Shown: positions 14,530 to 23,079 of the stretch, piece after piece
Position numbering within the stretch: the first letter of the stretch is position 1
Layout: each line of letters opens with the position of its first letter
Assembly: GCA_022448765.1 (NCBI GenBank)
Contig: JAKUTI010000009.1
Span: 1 to 26,724, forward strand
DNA length: 26,724 nt
From: Pseudomonadales bacterium
GTDB lineage: Bacteria > Pseudomonadota > Gammaproteobacteria > Pseudomonadales > Azotimanducaceae
Direction: 5' to 3'
Notes under the pieces: model-generated
The model's input: only the letters and a program-made list of their open reading frames with translations
Databases searched by the model: none
What the model was told of the DNA's origin: nothing
Made by a program: the position numbers and the translations under genes

Positions 14530-15186
14530 CTACTCAGCAACTTGACAGTGCGATCGTTGGTAATTCGCTAGCTCTCTGTATGTATCGCGGCATTCAGGAT
14601 CATTCTGAACACATCGAACGACGTCGCTCAAACTTGCAATACTTTCAACAGGCACCGACAGTTCCTCCGAAACGCTTTCGACCGCCGTAAGAGATCTATC
14701 TTCAACGAACTCCTGTCGATCAAGCGCGACGAGAATTCCAACCAAAACACCACCAGCTTCCTGGATCAGACTAGCTGATTCTGCTACCGCGGTACCTGCC
14801 GTTATCACGTCATCGACAATCACAACTCGGCGTTCTGCCAATGGCGCGCCAACCAATAAACCACCCTCCCCGTGTTGTTTCGATTCTTTTCGATTGTAAG
14901 CAACACCTACCCGTTGACCGGCTTCCGCCATGGCTATAGAGGTCGATACCGCGATTGGAATACCCTTGTACGCGGGGCCAAAAACCACATCGAAGGAATA
15001 CTCCAGAACCCGCAGTTTTTCCGCGTATGCGGCCCCTAGACGCCGAAGTCCATCACCGAGATCGATAGCTCCAAGATTGAAGAAGAACGGGCTTTGACGA
15101 CCTGATTTAAGCGTGAATTGACCAAACTCAAGGACGTGTTGCGAAATCAAGTCAAGAACGAAATCGTTCGCCCTCTCTTCCGTCAA
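14530..15186 (-). CDS. pyrE: Orotate phosphoribosyltransferase PyrE
   Basis: Condenses orotate with PRPP to form OMP in pyrimidine synthesis. The 218-residue protein contains FTLKSGRQSPFFFNLG, FGPAYKGIPIA, NRKESKQHGEGG and the PRPP motif VVIVDDVITAGTA, all typical. The start is TTG 15186; it places 20 residues before FGQF, exactly as in E. coli PyrE, and overlaps the rph stop as TTGA. Translation is therefore coupled to rph, an order (rph-pyrE) found in enterobacteria, where translation of the upstream gene also affects pyrE expression. I see no obvious pyrimidine attenuator in the rph-pyrE overlap. Confidence 0.96.
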   Translation of the reverse strand: MTEERANDFVLDLISQHVLEFGQFTLKSGRQSPFFFNLGAIDLGDGLRRLGAAYAEKLRVLEYSFDVVFGPAYKGIPIAVSTSIAMAEAGQRVGVAYNRKESKQHGEGGLLVGAPLAERRVVIVDDVITAGTAVAESASLIQEAGGVLVGILVALDRQEFVEDRSLTAVESVSEELSVPVESIASLSDVVRCVQNDPECRDTYRELANYQRSHCQVAE

Positions 15187-15890
15187 GATCCCAGCCCCAG
15201 CGCAAGCCTTTGTTCCCTGAATAATGCGGCGATACCCCTTTTCGCCAGTACAAGCATCCCGTCAAGTGTTTCATCGTCAAACGGGGCTGCTTCCGCCGTA
15301 CCCTGAATCTCGATAAAGCCACCGCCTTCGACCATGACAACATTCATGTCCGTGTCCGCATTTGAATCTTCGGGGTAGTCTAAATCCAATATTGGAACGC
15401 CCTTGAACACCCCCACGGATACCGATCCGACCAGGCCGATAAACGCTTCCGGCGCAACTTGGAGTACTGCATCCGCCAGCGCGACCGAACCCCCCGTTAT
15501 AGATGCTGTGCGGGTTCCTCCGTCAGCCTGTATCACGTCGCAATCGACTCTGATCGTGCGCTCTCCCAACTTATTCAAGTCGACGACGGCCCTCAAAGAT
15601 CTGCCGATAAGTCGTTGTATTTCGATCGTACGACCACTCTGCTTCCCACGCGCCGCCTCCCGATCTACTCGACTATGCGTTGCACCTGGCAACATGCCGT
15701 ATTCCGCAGTAACCCAACCACGACCCTGTCCCCGCATAAATCCCGGCACGCTATCCTCCACACTCGCCGTGCAAATCACTTTCGTTTCACCAAATTCGAT
15801 TAGTACTGACGCAGCCGCATGCTTAGTGAAGTTTGGCGTAATCGTTACCTTTCGCAGCTCATCCGATGCCCGGCCACTAGGTCTATCCAT
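15183..15890 (-). CDS. rph: Ribonuclease PH
   Basis: Phosphorolytic 3'-5' exoribonuclease that trims tRNA 3' ends. Motifs include FTKHAAASVLIEFG, GQGRGWVTAEYGMLP, SGRTIEIQRLIGRSL, CDVIQADGGTRTASITGG and TDMNVVMVEGG. The frame extends to an ATG at 15932, but the family starts at MxRPxGR, here ATG 15890, giving 235 residues (E. coli 238). ATG 15890 has a GAGAG a few bases upstream. The upstream ATG pair is also part of a TATGAT that could be the -10 box of the rph promoter (15933-15928), which again favours 15890. It is divergent from gmk across about 130 bases; yicC, usually between them, is missing. Confidence 0.94.
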   Translation of the reverse strand: MDRPSGRASDELRKVTITPNFTKHAAASVLIEFGETKVICTASVEDSVPGFMRGQGRGWVTAEYGMLPGATHSRVDREAARGKQSGRTIEIQRLIGRSLRAVVDLNKLGERTIRVDCDVIQADGGTRTASITGGSVALADAVLQVAPEAFIGLVGSVSVGVFKGVPILDLDYPEDSNADTDMNVVMVEGGGFIEIQGTAEAAPFDDETLDGMLVLAKRGIAALFREQRLALGLGS

Positions 15891-16019
15891 CCTACTCTCG
15901 ACGCTTCCGGTTGTTGCAACCCAACTCATCATATCAAGTTAGAATAATCCTATGACGTCGCCTCGCTCAGTTTTCGCCTCGTTGAAGCAACCCGACACTA
16001 CCGTCACTAGCACGATTGC

Positions 16020-16667
16020 ATGAGTCCAAAATCACAACCTTCGGGGCGACTTTTCGTCATTTCCGCCCCCTCCGGGGCCGGCAAAACTAGTCTAGTAAAC
16101 GCACTTCTTACAACCGACAAAGGGCTTGTTGCCTCAATTTCACATACCACCCGACCAAAACGCGAAGGCGAAAAAGAGGGTGCGCATTATCACTTCACCG
16201 ATCGGGCCGATTTTCTCGCCATGAAGTCCGCTTCAGCATTTCTCGAACACGCTTGCGTTTTCGGCCATCTCTATGGGACCTCCTTAAAAGGCGTCAACGT
16301 CAATCTAGCAAATGGGTTCGACGTCATACTCGAGATCGATTGGCAGGGAGCTAGAAAAGTACGCGAAAAGAATCCAGGTACAACCAGTATTTTTATTCTG
16401 CCCCCCTCTCGAAGGGCCCTCGTTGAACGTTTGCAAAAACGCGGGAAAGACAGCCTCGATGAAATCGAGCGACGGACCAATCTCGCTGTCGAAGAAATAT
16501 CCCATTTCGACGAATTCGACTTCGTTCTCGTCAACGATGATTTTGATCAGGCAGTGTTCGAGCTGACAGAAATCATTCACGCCATCAGGAACGACGTGTT
16601 TTTGCCCAAGCCAAACCTCTCGGACCTCGCTAGTAGGCTCTTGTCGGGCAAATCCCGATTCGAGTAA
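16020..16667 (+). CDS. gmk: Guanylate kinase
   Basis: Phosphorylates GMP to GDP with ATP. The P-loop SAPSGAGKTSLV lies at residues 15-26, followed by TTRPKREGEKEGAHYHF (GMP binding) and LEIDWQGARKVREKNP. The 215-residue length is typical. ATG 16020 lacks a clear Shine-Dalgarno sequence. TAGAAT at 15940-15945 on the plus strand may be a -10 box, but no good -35 is placed. It heads the gmk-rpoZ-spoT-ridA-recG run, an arrangement conserved in gammaproteobacteria that joins guanine-nucleotide supply to (p)ppGpp control; (p)ppGpp itself is known to inhibit many guanylate kinases. Confidence 0.96.
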   Translation: MSPKSQPSGRLFVISAPSGAGKTSLVNALLTTDKGLVASISHTTRPKREGEKEGAHYHFTDRADFLAMKSASAFLEHACVFGHLYGTSLKGVNVNLANGFDVILEIDWQGARKVREKNPGTTSIFILPPSRRALVERLQKRGKDSLDEIERRTNLAVEEISHFDEFDFVLVNDDFDQAVFELTEIIHAIRNDVFLPKPNLSDLASRLLSGKSRFE

Positions 16668-16698
16668 ACTCGCGCGTCCTTATAACGCCGAGCAACTT

Positions 16699-16971
16699 AT
16701 GGCACGAGTGACCGTTGAAGACTGCCTTGAGCATGTGGAGAACCGATTTGGGTTAGTCATGGTGGCGACGCGTCGCGCGCGACAGCTAGTCCAATTCCGA
16801 GCCGACCCGCTTGTGGACGAAGAGGGCGACAAGCCCACTGTCATTGCCCTACGGGAAATTGCTGACGGGCTTATTACCGACGAAGTGCTTGACGCTGCCG
16901 ATGTGAGGCCCGACGATTCCGAAACCGATGCGGCTTTCGGCTTTGGAGATGACCGACAAAACGACTTCTGA
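16699..16971 (+). CDS. rpoZ: DNA-directed RNA polymerase subunit omega
   Basis: The omega subunit binds the beta' C-terminus, aids polymerase assembly and, in E. coli, forms part of a ppGpp-binding site. The 90-residue protein begins MARVTVEDCLEHVENRFGLV and continues RRARQL, then KPTVIALREIADGLI, all conserved. The acidic tail is typical. It lies 31 bases after gmk and its 3' end overlaps spoT by 23 bases (44 if the longer spoT start is used), so rpoZ and spoT are likely translated from one message. Confidence 0.96.
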   Translation: MARVTVEDCLEHVENRFGLVMVATRRARQLVQFRADPLVDEEGDKPTVIALREIADGLITDEVLDAADVRPDDSETDAAFGFGDDRQNDF

Positions 16972-19138
16972 GTCCTACTTTCAGGCTCAACTTGCCGCGC
17001 GTGCTCTGAGCGACGAAATCGCGGTTCCTACCGACGCCAAGGCTCTTACCAAGGCTTTATCGTATTTGAGCAGGCGCGAACTCCGACGTGTCAGGAGCGC
17101 CTATGAGTTTGCGGATGAAGCACACGACGGTCAGCAGAGGCTGTCCGGCCATCCATACATCACACACCCCTTGGCTGTCGCCGGGGTCCTCGCCGATATG
17201 CACATGGATCACCAGTCCGTTATGGCCGCTTTACTTCATGATGTTCTTGAAGACGCGAGTATAGACAAAGAAGTTCTGGCCGAACGGTTCGGACAAGACG
17301 TGGCAGACATTGTCGATGGCGTGTCGAAACTTGCCACGATCTATAAGACATCGGCCGAAGAACAAGCGGAAAATTTTCAAAAGATGGCGATGGCGACGAC
17401 GCGGGACCTGAGGGTCATTCTCGTTAAATTGGCAGACCGGCTACACAACATGCGCACCATTGGCGCGCTCGACCGAGATAAGCGTCGACGGATAGCCCGC
17501 GAGACCCTCGATTTTTACGCTCCCATAGCCAACCGGCTAGGCATGAATACGGTTAAGAATGAACTTGAAGAACTTGGCTTCGAAACCTTCTACCCGTTGC
17601 GTGCCGGTTTAATCGGCCGTGCAGTATCTGCTGCACGCGGCAATCGAAAAGCTTTAATGGAAGAAATAAGGAAGTCGATCCTAGCGGCCCTCAAACGCGA
17701 GGGAATTGATGCATCGGTGGTTGGACGTGAAAAACACCTTTATTCAATTTATTCAAAAATGAAGTCCCAGAGGAAGTCTTTCGGCGACATCATGGATGTC
17801 TTTGGTTTTCGAGTGGTCGTGGATCAAGTCGATGCTTGCTACCGAGCCTTAGGTTCTGTTCATAACCTATACAAGCCGAGGGCCGGTAGGTTTAAGGACT
17901 ACATCGCCATTCCTAAAGCGAACGGATACCAATCGCTCCACACGACTCTTTTCGGAATGAACGGTGTGCCAATCGAGGTGCAGATTCGAACACGTCAAAT
18001 GGACTCTATCGCGGACAATGGCATCGCCGGACACTGGTTGTATAAATCCCAAACAGCGTCCTTCAAACACAGCGACGCCCGAACCCGCGAGTGGGTTAAT
18101 AACATCCTCGATTTACAGCAAAAGGCTGGTAACTCTCAGGAATTCATTGAACACCTGAAACTTGATCTGTTTCCCGATGAACTCTACGTCTTCACCCCAA
18201 ACGGCGATATTCTCAAATTACCAAGAGGTAGCTGCCCGATCGATTTCGCCTACAACATTCACACGGATATTGGGAATCACACGGTTGCATGCCGAGTCGA
18301 CAAAGTCTTGGTCCCATTGTCAAAATCATTAGAGTCCGGTCAGACCGTCGAGATAATCACGGCTTCCGACGCCCATCCCACTCCAGAGTGGCTCACATTC
18401 GCTGTATCAGGTCGAGCAAGGTCCGGGATTCGCATGGCCCTGAAGATACAACAGCGGTCGGACTCCGTGCGCCTCGGTCGACGTCTACTGGACAGAACGC
18501 TCGCTAACGCGAATACATCCATTAACGATTTGGACTTCCGGCGCTTACGAAAAGTTTTTCGAGAATTCAATGTCCGAAGGCTGGACGATTTACTCGCCGA
18601 TATCGGCATCGGCAATCTCATGCCGTACGTCGTCGCGCAGCGGTTGCTGTCGCTAGAAAATCCCGCGTATCAGGCAGTTGATATACATGAAGGCGGCTCT
18701 GTTGCCATTAGTGGCGGCGAAGGGCTCGTTATAAATTACGGCCGATGTTGTGGGCCGGTACCAGGCGACTCCGTCGTTGGTCATATGACGCCGGGGAAGG
18801 GACTCGTCGTGCACCTGGAAGCGTGCAATAACGTCGCCGAGGTTCGCCGGCGCGCACCACAGGACATACTTCCTGCGCGCTGGAGCGAGACAAAGGGCGA
18901 ATTTGAAACGACCCTGTGGCTCACCGTCAAACGCCGTAAGGGCATTGTGGCGGAACTCGCCACCTCCGTGACCACGGTAGACGCTGGGATCAACAATATT
19001 CGGGTTGACGAACGATCATCGGATCTTTCAACGGTAGCTGTTGAACTTTCAGTTCGAGATCGGGATCACCTTAACCGCGCGATGCAGCGCCTCCGCAGCG
19101 TAATACCAGTGCAGACTGTAGAACGAGCCGTTGGCTAG
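16949..19138 (+). CDS. spoT: Bifunctional (p)ppGpp synthetase/hydrolase SpoT
   Basis: RelA/SpoT-homologue controlling the stringent response. From ATG 16949 (729 residues) the order is: HD hydrolase domain with ITHPLAVAGVLADM and HDVLED (His97-Asp98), synthetase domain with RFKDYIAIPKANGYQSLHT (from residue 314) and EVQIRT, TGS domain (about 405-465), zinc-finger-like YGRCCGPVPGD near 598, and a C-terminal ACT domain. The RFKD (RxKD) motif is that of bifunctional enzymes, not the ExDD of monofunctional RelA, and the HD pair is intact, so both activities are expected. ATG 16928 is an alternative start seven codons upstream. No relA paralogue is in this window. The stop shares one base with the ridA GTG. 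Confidence 0.96.
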   Translation: MTDKTTSESYFQAQLAARALSDEIAVPTDAKALTKALSYLSRRELRRVRSAYEFADEAHDGQQRLSGHPYITHPLAVAGVLADMHMDHQSVMAALLHDVLEDASIDKEVLAERFGQDVADIVDGVSKLATIYKTSAEEQAENFQKMAMATTRDLRVILVKLADRLHNMRTIGALDRDKRRRIARETLDFYAPIANRLGMNTVKNELEELGFETFYPLRAGLIGRAVSAARGNRKALMEEIRKSILAALKREGIDASVVGREKHLYSIYSKMKSQRKSFGDIMDVFGFRVVVDQVDACYRALGSVHNLYKPRAGRFKDYIAIPKANGYQSLHTTLFGMNGVPIEVQIRTRQMDSIADNGIAGHWLYKSQTASFKHSDARTREWVNNILDLQQKAGNSQEFIEHLKLDLFPDELYVFTPNGDILKLPRGSCPIDFAYNIHTDIGNHTVACRVDKVLVPLSKSLESGQTVEIITASDAHPTPEWLTFAVSGRARSGIRMALKIQQRSDSVRLGRRLLDRTLANANTSINDLDFRRLRKVFREFNVRRLDDLLADIGIGNLMPYVVAQRLLSLENPAYQAVDIHEGGSVAISGGEGLVINYGRCCGPVPGDSVVGHMTPGKGLVVHLEACNNVAEVRRRAPQDILPARWSETKGEFETTLWLTVKRRKGIVAELATSVTTVDAGINNIRVDERSSDLSTVAVELSVRDRDHLNRAMQRLRSVIPVQTVERAVG

Positions 19139-19533
19139 TGACACGCGTCGATATATCGACCCAAGCGGCACCGACCGCGATTGGTCCATATTCCCAAGCT
19201 ATCGATACTGGCGAAACTGTTTATCTTTCCGGCCAAATCGGCCTTGATCCCACGACGATGCATCTAGTCTCGCATACCTTCCAGGCGGAGATTCTGCAGG
19301 TTTTCCACAACCTCGCGTCAGTGTGCGCTGCAAGCGGAGGTTCGCTGAATTCTGTCGTTAAAACGACCGTTTTTCTGACAGATCTCAAGCTAGTTGAGGA
19401 GGTAAACAAGGCCTTCACGGCAAAATTTACGCGTCCGTTCCCGGCTCGCTCGGTGGTTGGAGTCAGCGAGCTACCCCGTGGAGCCCGCGTAGAAATCGAG
19501 GCGGTACTGTCGATCGCAAGGCAACCCAGCTGA
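19138..19533 (+). CDS. ridA: Reactive intermediate/imine deaminase RidA
   Basis: Hydrolyses reactive enamine/imine intermediates such as 2-aminoacrylate released by PLP enzymes. The 131-residue protein has AIGPYSQAIDTGETVYLSGQ at its N-terminus, TTVFLTDL in the middle and the catalytic Arg in GARVEIEAVLSI at the C-terminus. It starts at GTG 19138, overlapping the spoT stop by one base (TAGTG). Its TGA overlaps the proposed CTG start of recG (CTGA). The gene order spoT-ridA-recG is usual in Pseudomonas and relatives. Confidence 0.95.
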   Translation: MTRVDISTQAAPTAIGPYSQAIDTGETVYLSGQIGLDPTTMHLVSHTFQAEILQVFHNLASVCAASGGSLNSVVKTTVFLTDLKLVEEVNKAFTAKFTRPFPARSVVGVSELPRGARVEIEAVLSIARQPS

Positions 19534-21542
19534 AAGACGAGTCCGTTATCTCGCTCAAGGGCATTGGCCCATCGGCGGCTAAAAAATTAGCGCGTCTGGG
19601 AATTCGCAACCAACTCGACTTACTTTTGCATCTTCCAGTTCGTTACCAAGACCGGACTCACAGCATCCCTATCGGTCAATTAAATGCAGGAGATGAATGC
19701 TATGTCTCAGGTGAAATAGTGAAGGTTAATGTGGGCTATGGTCGTCGCCGCAGTTTGATTATTACGTTGGATGACGGCGGCGCCTTTCTCAGCATGCGCC
19801 TTTTTCACTTTAGCCCGCATCAACGCGAATCGCTCCGACCGGGCGTTTGGTTGCGTTTATTTGGTGAGGCTCGGCTTAACCGTTCCGGGCTCGAAATGGT
19901 CCATCCCGAGTATCGGGTTTTCACTTCAGAGCCAGGCCCTATCGAACCAGAATTAAAGCCCGTGTACAGAGTCACCGCGGGTATTACAAATTCGCGGATT
20001 GCAGGCTGGATTCAACAAGTTCTTGCGCAACCCCCCGATCTTCATTCGTACAAAACAATGGGCTTTACACTAGAAGACGCCTTGCAATCAGTCCATCTCC
20101 CGCCGATCGAGCAGCCAGAGATGGTTGAAGCAGCTCGGAAGCGCCTAGCCTTCGACGAGTTGTTGGCGTACTACCTTGTAATGAAACGTCGCCAAGAAGA
20201 CGTTTCAAGTACGCCGGCACGGGCACTTCCGCCTGTTCGCCAGCTTGGCAAAGAATTGTTGAAGGAACTCGGTTTCCGACTCACTCGAGCGCAGCGAAAA
20301 ACCACCACCGATGTCCTCAACGATCTTGCGAAAACTCGCGCGACAATGCGTTTGATTCAGGGAGACGTCGGCTCCGGAAAAACCGTTGTAGCAGCATTTG
20401 CAGCAATACGAGCAGCCGAAAACGGCACCCAGACGGCCATCATGGCACCAACAGAAATTCTTGCAGAGCAGCACTATGAAACGTTTTCAAGTTGGCTTTC
20501 GCCTCTTGGCATTCGCGTTGGCCTCCTAACCGGCCGTCTTGCTGCGGCAGAGCGACGTTCCAGATTGAAGGCCATCGCCGATGGCGATGATTTAGTGATC
20601 ATCGGTACACACGCCATTTTTCAACGAGACGTTGTTTTTCGCGATCTCGGTTTAACGATTGTTGACGAACAACATCGGTTCGGTGTTCATCAGCGAATGT
20701 CGCTGCGTAATAAAGGGCGTTTGCCCCACCAATTAGTGATGACTGCAACCCCGATTCCGAGGACGTTATCCATGACCTTGTACGCCGATATGGAGCTATC
20801 GGTTATCGATGAAATGCCTCCGGGACGAGCGCCCATCATCACGTCAATAAACGCCAACGCGAGACGCGATGAAGTCGTTGAAGGCATTGGCCACGGAGTC
20901 ACCGCGGGCCAACAGGCTTTTTGGATCTGTGCGGCCATCGAGGAATCCGCAGACAGTGAGATCAAAGCAGCAGAGACCGTATATAAAGAGCTCAAAGAAA
21001 AGTTGCCCCATGTGACGGTTGGACTTATCCACGGCCGTATGAAAGCGTTCGAGAAGTCGGCAACGATGTCTCAATTCAAATCGGGGGAAATAGGATTATT
21101 GGTCTCAACCACGGTTGTAGAGGTTGGTGTGGACGTCCCAAATGCAACCCAAATGGTCATCGATGATCCCGATCGTTTGGGCCTAGCCCAGCTCCATCAG
21201 TTGAGGGGTAGGATCGGTCGCGGTCACTTACCCAGTCACTGTACTTTACTCTATGAGGCTCCACTAACAGAACTCGCAAAATCGCGTTTGAACGTAATGC
21301 GTGAAACCAACGACGGCTTTCTTATCGCAGAAAAAGATCTCGAGCTTCGCGGACCGGGCGACATTATGGGGACCCGCCAAACCGGTGAGCGACAATTTCG
21401 CGTGTCTGACCTTAGTACCGACATATCGTTATTCAAAGACGTCGTTCAAACCGGCGATAAGATGCGTGAGGCAGATTTAGAGACCGTCGAAGCGATAATC
21501 AAAGCCTGGACACCGCCAGAGACTTCCTACGCCTCGGTGTAG
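19530..21542 (+). CDS. recG: ATP-dependent DNA helicase RecG, CTG start
   Basis: Superfamily 2 translocase that remodels stalled forks, R-loops and Holliday junctions. The N-terminal sequence VISLKGIGPSAAKKLARLG aligns with the start of known RecG, but lies upstream of the first canonical start in frame (TTG 19626). CTG 19530, with AAGG eight bases upstream and a CTGA overlap with the ridA stop, gives 670 residues and a normal N-terminus. The wedge/OB domain (to about residue 150) is followed by Walker A GDVGSGKT, motif II DEQHRFGVHQR, TATPIPRT, and motifs V-VI around GVDVPNATQMV and HQLRGRIGRG. The TTG 19626 product (638 residues) would lose part of the conserved N-terminus. Confidence 0.95.
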   Translation: MKDESVISLKGIGPSAAKKLARLGIRNQLDLLLHLPVRYQDRTHSIPIGQLNAGDECYVSGEIVKVNVGYGRRRSLIITLDDGGAFLSMRLFHFSPHQRESLRPGVWLRLFGEARLNRSGLEMVHPEYRVFTSEPGPIEPELKPVYRVTAGITNSRIAGWIQQVLAQPPDLHSYKTMGFTLEDALQSVHLPPIEQPEMVEAARKRLAFDELLAYYLVMKRRQEDVSSTPARALPPVRQLGKELLKELGFRLTRAQRKTTTDVLNDLAKTRATMRLIQGDVGSGKTVVAAFAAIRAAENGTQTAIMAPTEILAEQHYETFSSWLSPLGIRVGLLTGRLAAAERRSRLKAIADGDDLVIIGTHAIFQRDVVFRDLGLTIVDEQHRFGVHQRMSLRNKGRLPHQLVMTATPIPRTLSMTLYADMELSVIDEMPPGRAPIITSINANARRDEVVEGIGHGVTAGQQAFWICAAIEESADSEIKAAETVYKELKEKLPHVTVGLIHGRMKAFEKSATMSQFKSGEIGLLVSTTVVEVGVDVPNATQMVIDDPDRLGLAQLHQLRGRIGRGHLPSHCTLLYEAPLTELAKSRLNVMRETNDGFLIAEKDLELRGPGDIMGTRQTGERQFRVSDLSTDISLFKDVVQTGDKMREADLETVEAIIKAWTPPETSYASV

Positions 21543-21555
21543 CACCGTTTCGTCT

Positions 21556-22815
21556 TTAAGGATTAGCTCGCCCGGCAGTTGGGTCATCGAACACGGAACG
21601 ATCAAGCTTCTTTTCCGAATGCGCGACGGTCGTCGCCACCATTGCGTCACCCGCAACATTAACGGCCGTACGCGTCATATCGAGCAGCCGATCGACGCCA
21701 ATGATCAAAGCGATACCTTCCACGGGTAACCCGACCTGGGTGAGCACCATCGTCAACATAATCAAACCGACGCCCGGTACGGCCGCGGTCCCAACCGAGG
21801 CCATTGTAGCGGTGAGGATGACCATCAAATAGTCTGTAAAGACGAGGTCTACATGGAAATATTGAGCGATAAAAACCGTAGCCACCCCTTGCATAATTGC
21901 GGTGCCATCCATGTTGATGGTCGCTCCCAGAGGAACCGAAAAGGAAGCGATGCTGTTATCGACACCCAATTTCTTCTCTACTGTGCGCAGGGTTACCGGT
22001 AAGGTCGCTCCGCTCGACGATGTACTAAACGCAAAAAGCATTGGTTCTCGCATCTTTTGGTAGAACTTAAGAGGATTTGTTTTTGCGAGCCACATCAACA
22101 ATGTTGGGTAGACAATCGACGCGTGAATAACCAGCACCAAAATTACCGTTAAGAAGTACTTTCCAAGCTCAATAATGTCGCGCCAACCAACTTCGGAGAA
22201 AAGTTTGGCCATCAGGAAAAAAACACCAAAGGGTGCCAGGCTGATCAGCATAACGATTAGTCGCATAAGGACCCCATTGAGGTCCACAAAAAGTGACCGG
22301 ACTCTTTGACCAGCATCCCCCGAGCGCCCAAGGGCTGTTCCCAAAAGCAGTGCAAAAACGATAATTTGCAACATCTTGCCATCGGCCATGGCCTGAACGG
22401 GGTTGGTAGGGAAAATGTTCAGAAACGTTTCCTTCAGTCCAGGGCTTGGCCGGGGCGTGTATTCGAATGCTCGTCCAGCGGAACCGCCCTCGCCTGGGCT
22501 AATTAAGAGTGCCAACCCAAGGGCTAGTGAAATCGCAACCGCGGTGGTGAAAAGATAAAGGCCGATCGACTTCCCTCCCAATCGCCCCATGCTCGCCCCA
22601 TCCACAAGGCTTGACGAGCCGCACACCAAAGACACGAGCACCAGAGGTACGACCATTAACCGAAGAGACGCGATGAAAACCTTGCCGCCGGCATCGAATA
22701 CGTCCTGGACCAATACTGTTTGAATCCAGTGGTCATCCGACGTAAAAGCTTGCACCGCGAGCCCGACAACTACGCCTGCCGCCATTCCGATCAGTATTCG
22801 TACCGTAAGATTCAT
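21556..22815 (-). CDS. Dicarboxylate/amino acid:cation symporter (DAACS, GltP/DctA-like)
   Basis: Secondary transporter of the SLC1-like DAACS family, with about eight membrane helices and two re-entrant hairpins. HP1 carries the serine-rich TSSSGATLPVT, the cation site is NMDGTA, and the C-terminal binding helix reads LLDMTRTAVNVAGD; its Asp, Arg, Thr and Asn match the acidic-substrate site of archaeal GltPh. A dicarboxylate or acidic amino acid substrate with Na+ or H+ coupling is therefore likely; the exact one is unknown. The frame extends to TTG 22836, but that overlaps rubredoxin; ATG 22815 has an AGG a few bases upstream and gives 419 residues. It lies seven bases after the rubredoxin stop and is 13 bases from convergent recG. 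Confidence 0.93.
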   Translation of the reverse strand: MNLTVRILIGMAAGVVVGLAVQAFTSDDHWIQTVLVQDVFDAGGKVFIASLRLMVVPLVLVSLVCGSSSLVDGASMGRLGGKSIGLYLFTTAVAISLALGLALLISPGEGGSAGRAFEYTPRPSPGLKETFLNIFPTNPVQAMADGKMLQIIVFALLLGTALGRSGDAGQRVRSLFVDLNGVLMRLIVMLISLAPFGVFFLMAKLFSEVGWRDIIELGKYFLTVILVLVIHASIVYPTLLMWLAKTNPLKFYQKMREPMLFAFSTSSSGATLPVTLRTVEKKLGVDNSIASFSVPLGATINMDGTAIMQGVATVFIAQYFHVDLVFTDYLMVILTATMASVGTAAVPGVGLIMLTMVLTQVGLPVEGIALIIGVDRLLDMTRTAVNVAGDAMVATTVAHSEKKLDRSVFDDPTAGRANP

Positions 22816-22822
22816 GAATAAC

Positions 22823-22990
22823 CTAGCCCACCTCAATCATCTCGAAATCTTCCTTTGCCACGCCGCACTCGGGGCAAACAAAATCTTCCGGAACATCCTC
22901 CCACTTGGTGCCCGGCGCGAGCCCTTCTTCCTCGCAGCCCTCAGCTTCATCGTAAATCCAACCACAAACGATGCATTGCCATTTCCGCAT
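22823..22990 (-). CDS. Rubredoxin
   Basis: Small one-iron electron carrier of 55 residues. Four cysteines in CIVCG (Cys6, Cys9) and CPECG (Cys39, Cys42) bind Fe. The aromatic core (Trp4, Trp11, Tyr13, Trp30, Phe37) and the GLAPGTKWEDVPEDF loop are conserved. ATG 22990 is preceded by TAGG at a reasonable distance. It is divergent from ubiA and directly upstream of the symporter gene. In Pseudomonas aeruginosa rubredoxin genes lie in the same neighbourhood as recG and ubiA. Its partner reductase or oxidase is not in the window. Confidence 0.95.
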   Translation of the reverse strand: MRKWQCIVCGWIYDEAEGCEEEGLAPGTKWEDVPEDFVCPECGVAKEDFEMIEVG

Positions 22991-23079
22991 GAATTACTAC
23001 CTAGGGTTGTCCAAGCGCGCTGTAAACTACCTTGTGCAAGCCACATAAATCAATCGACCGAGCCGTCCCCGCAAAACTA

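Noticed and set aside
15403..15942. 179-residue plus-strand frame opposite rph
   Set aside because: It is an antisense shadow of the well-supported rph gene, with low-complexity composition and no recognisable motifs.
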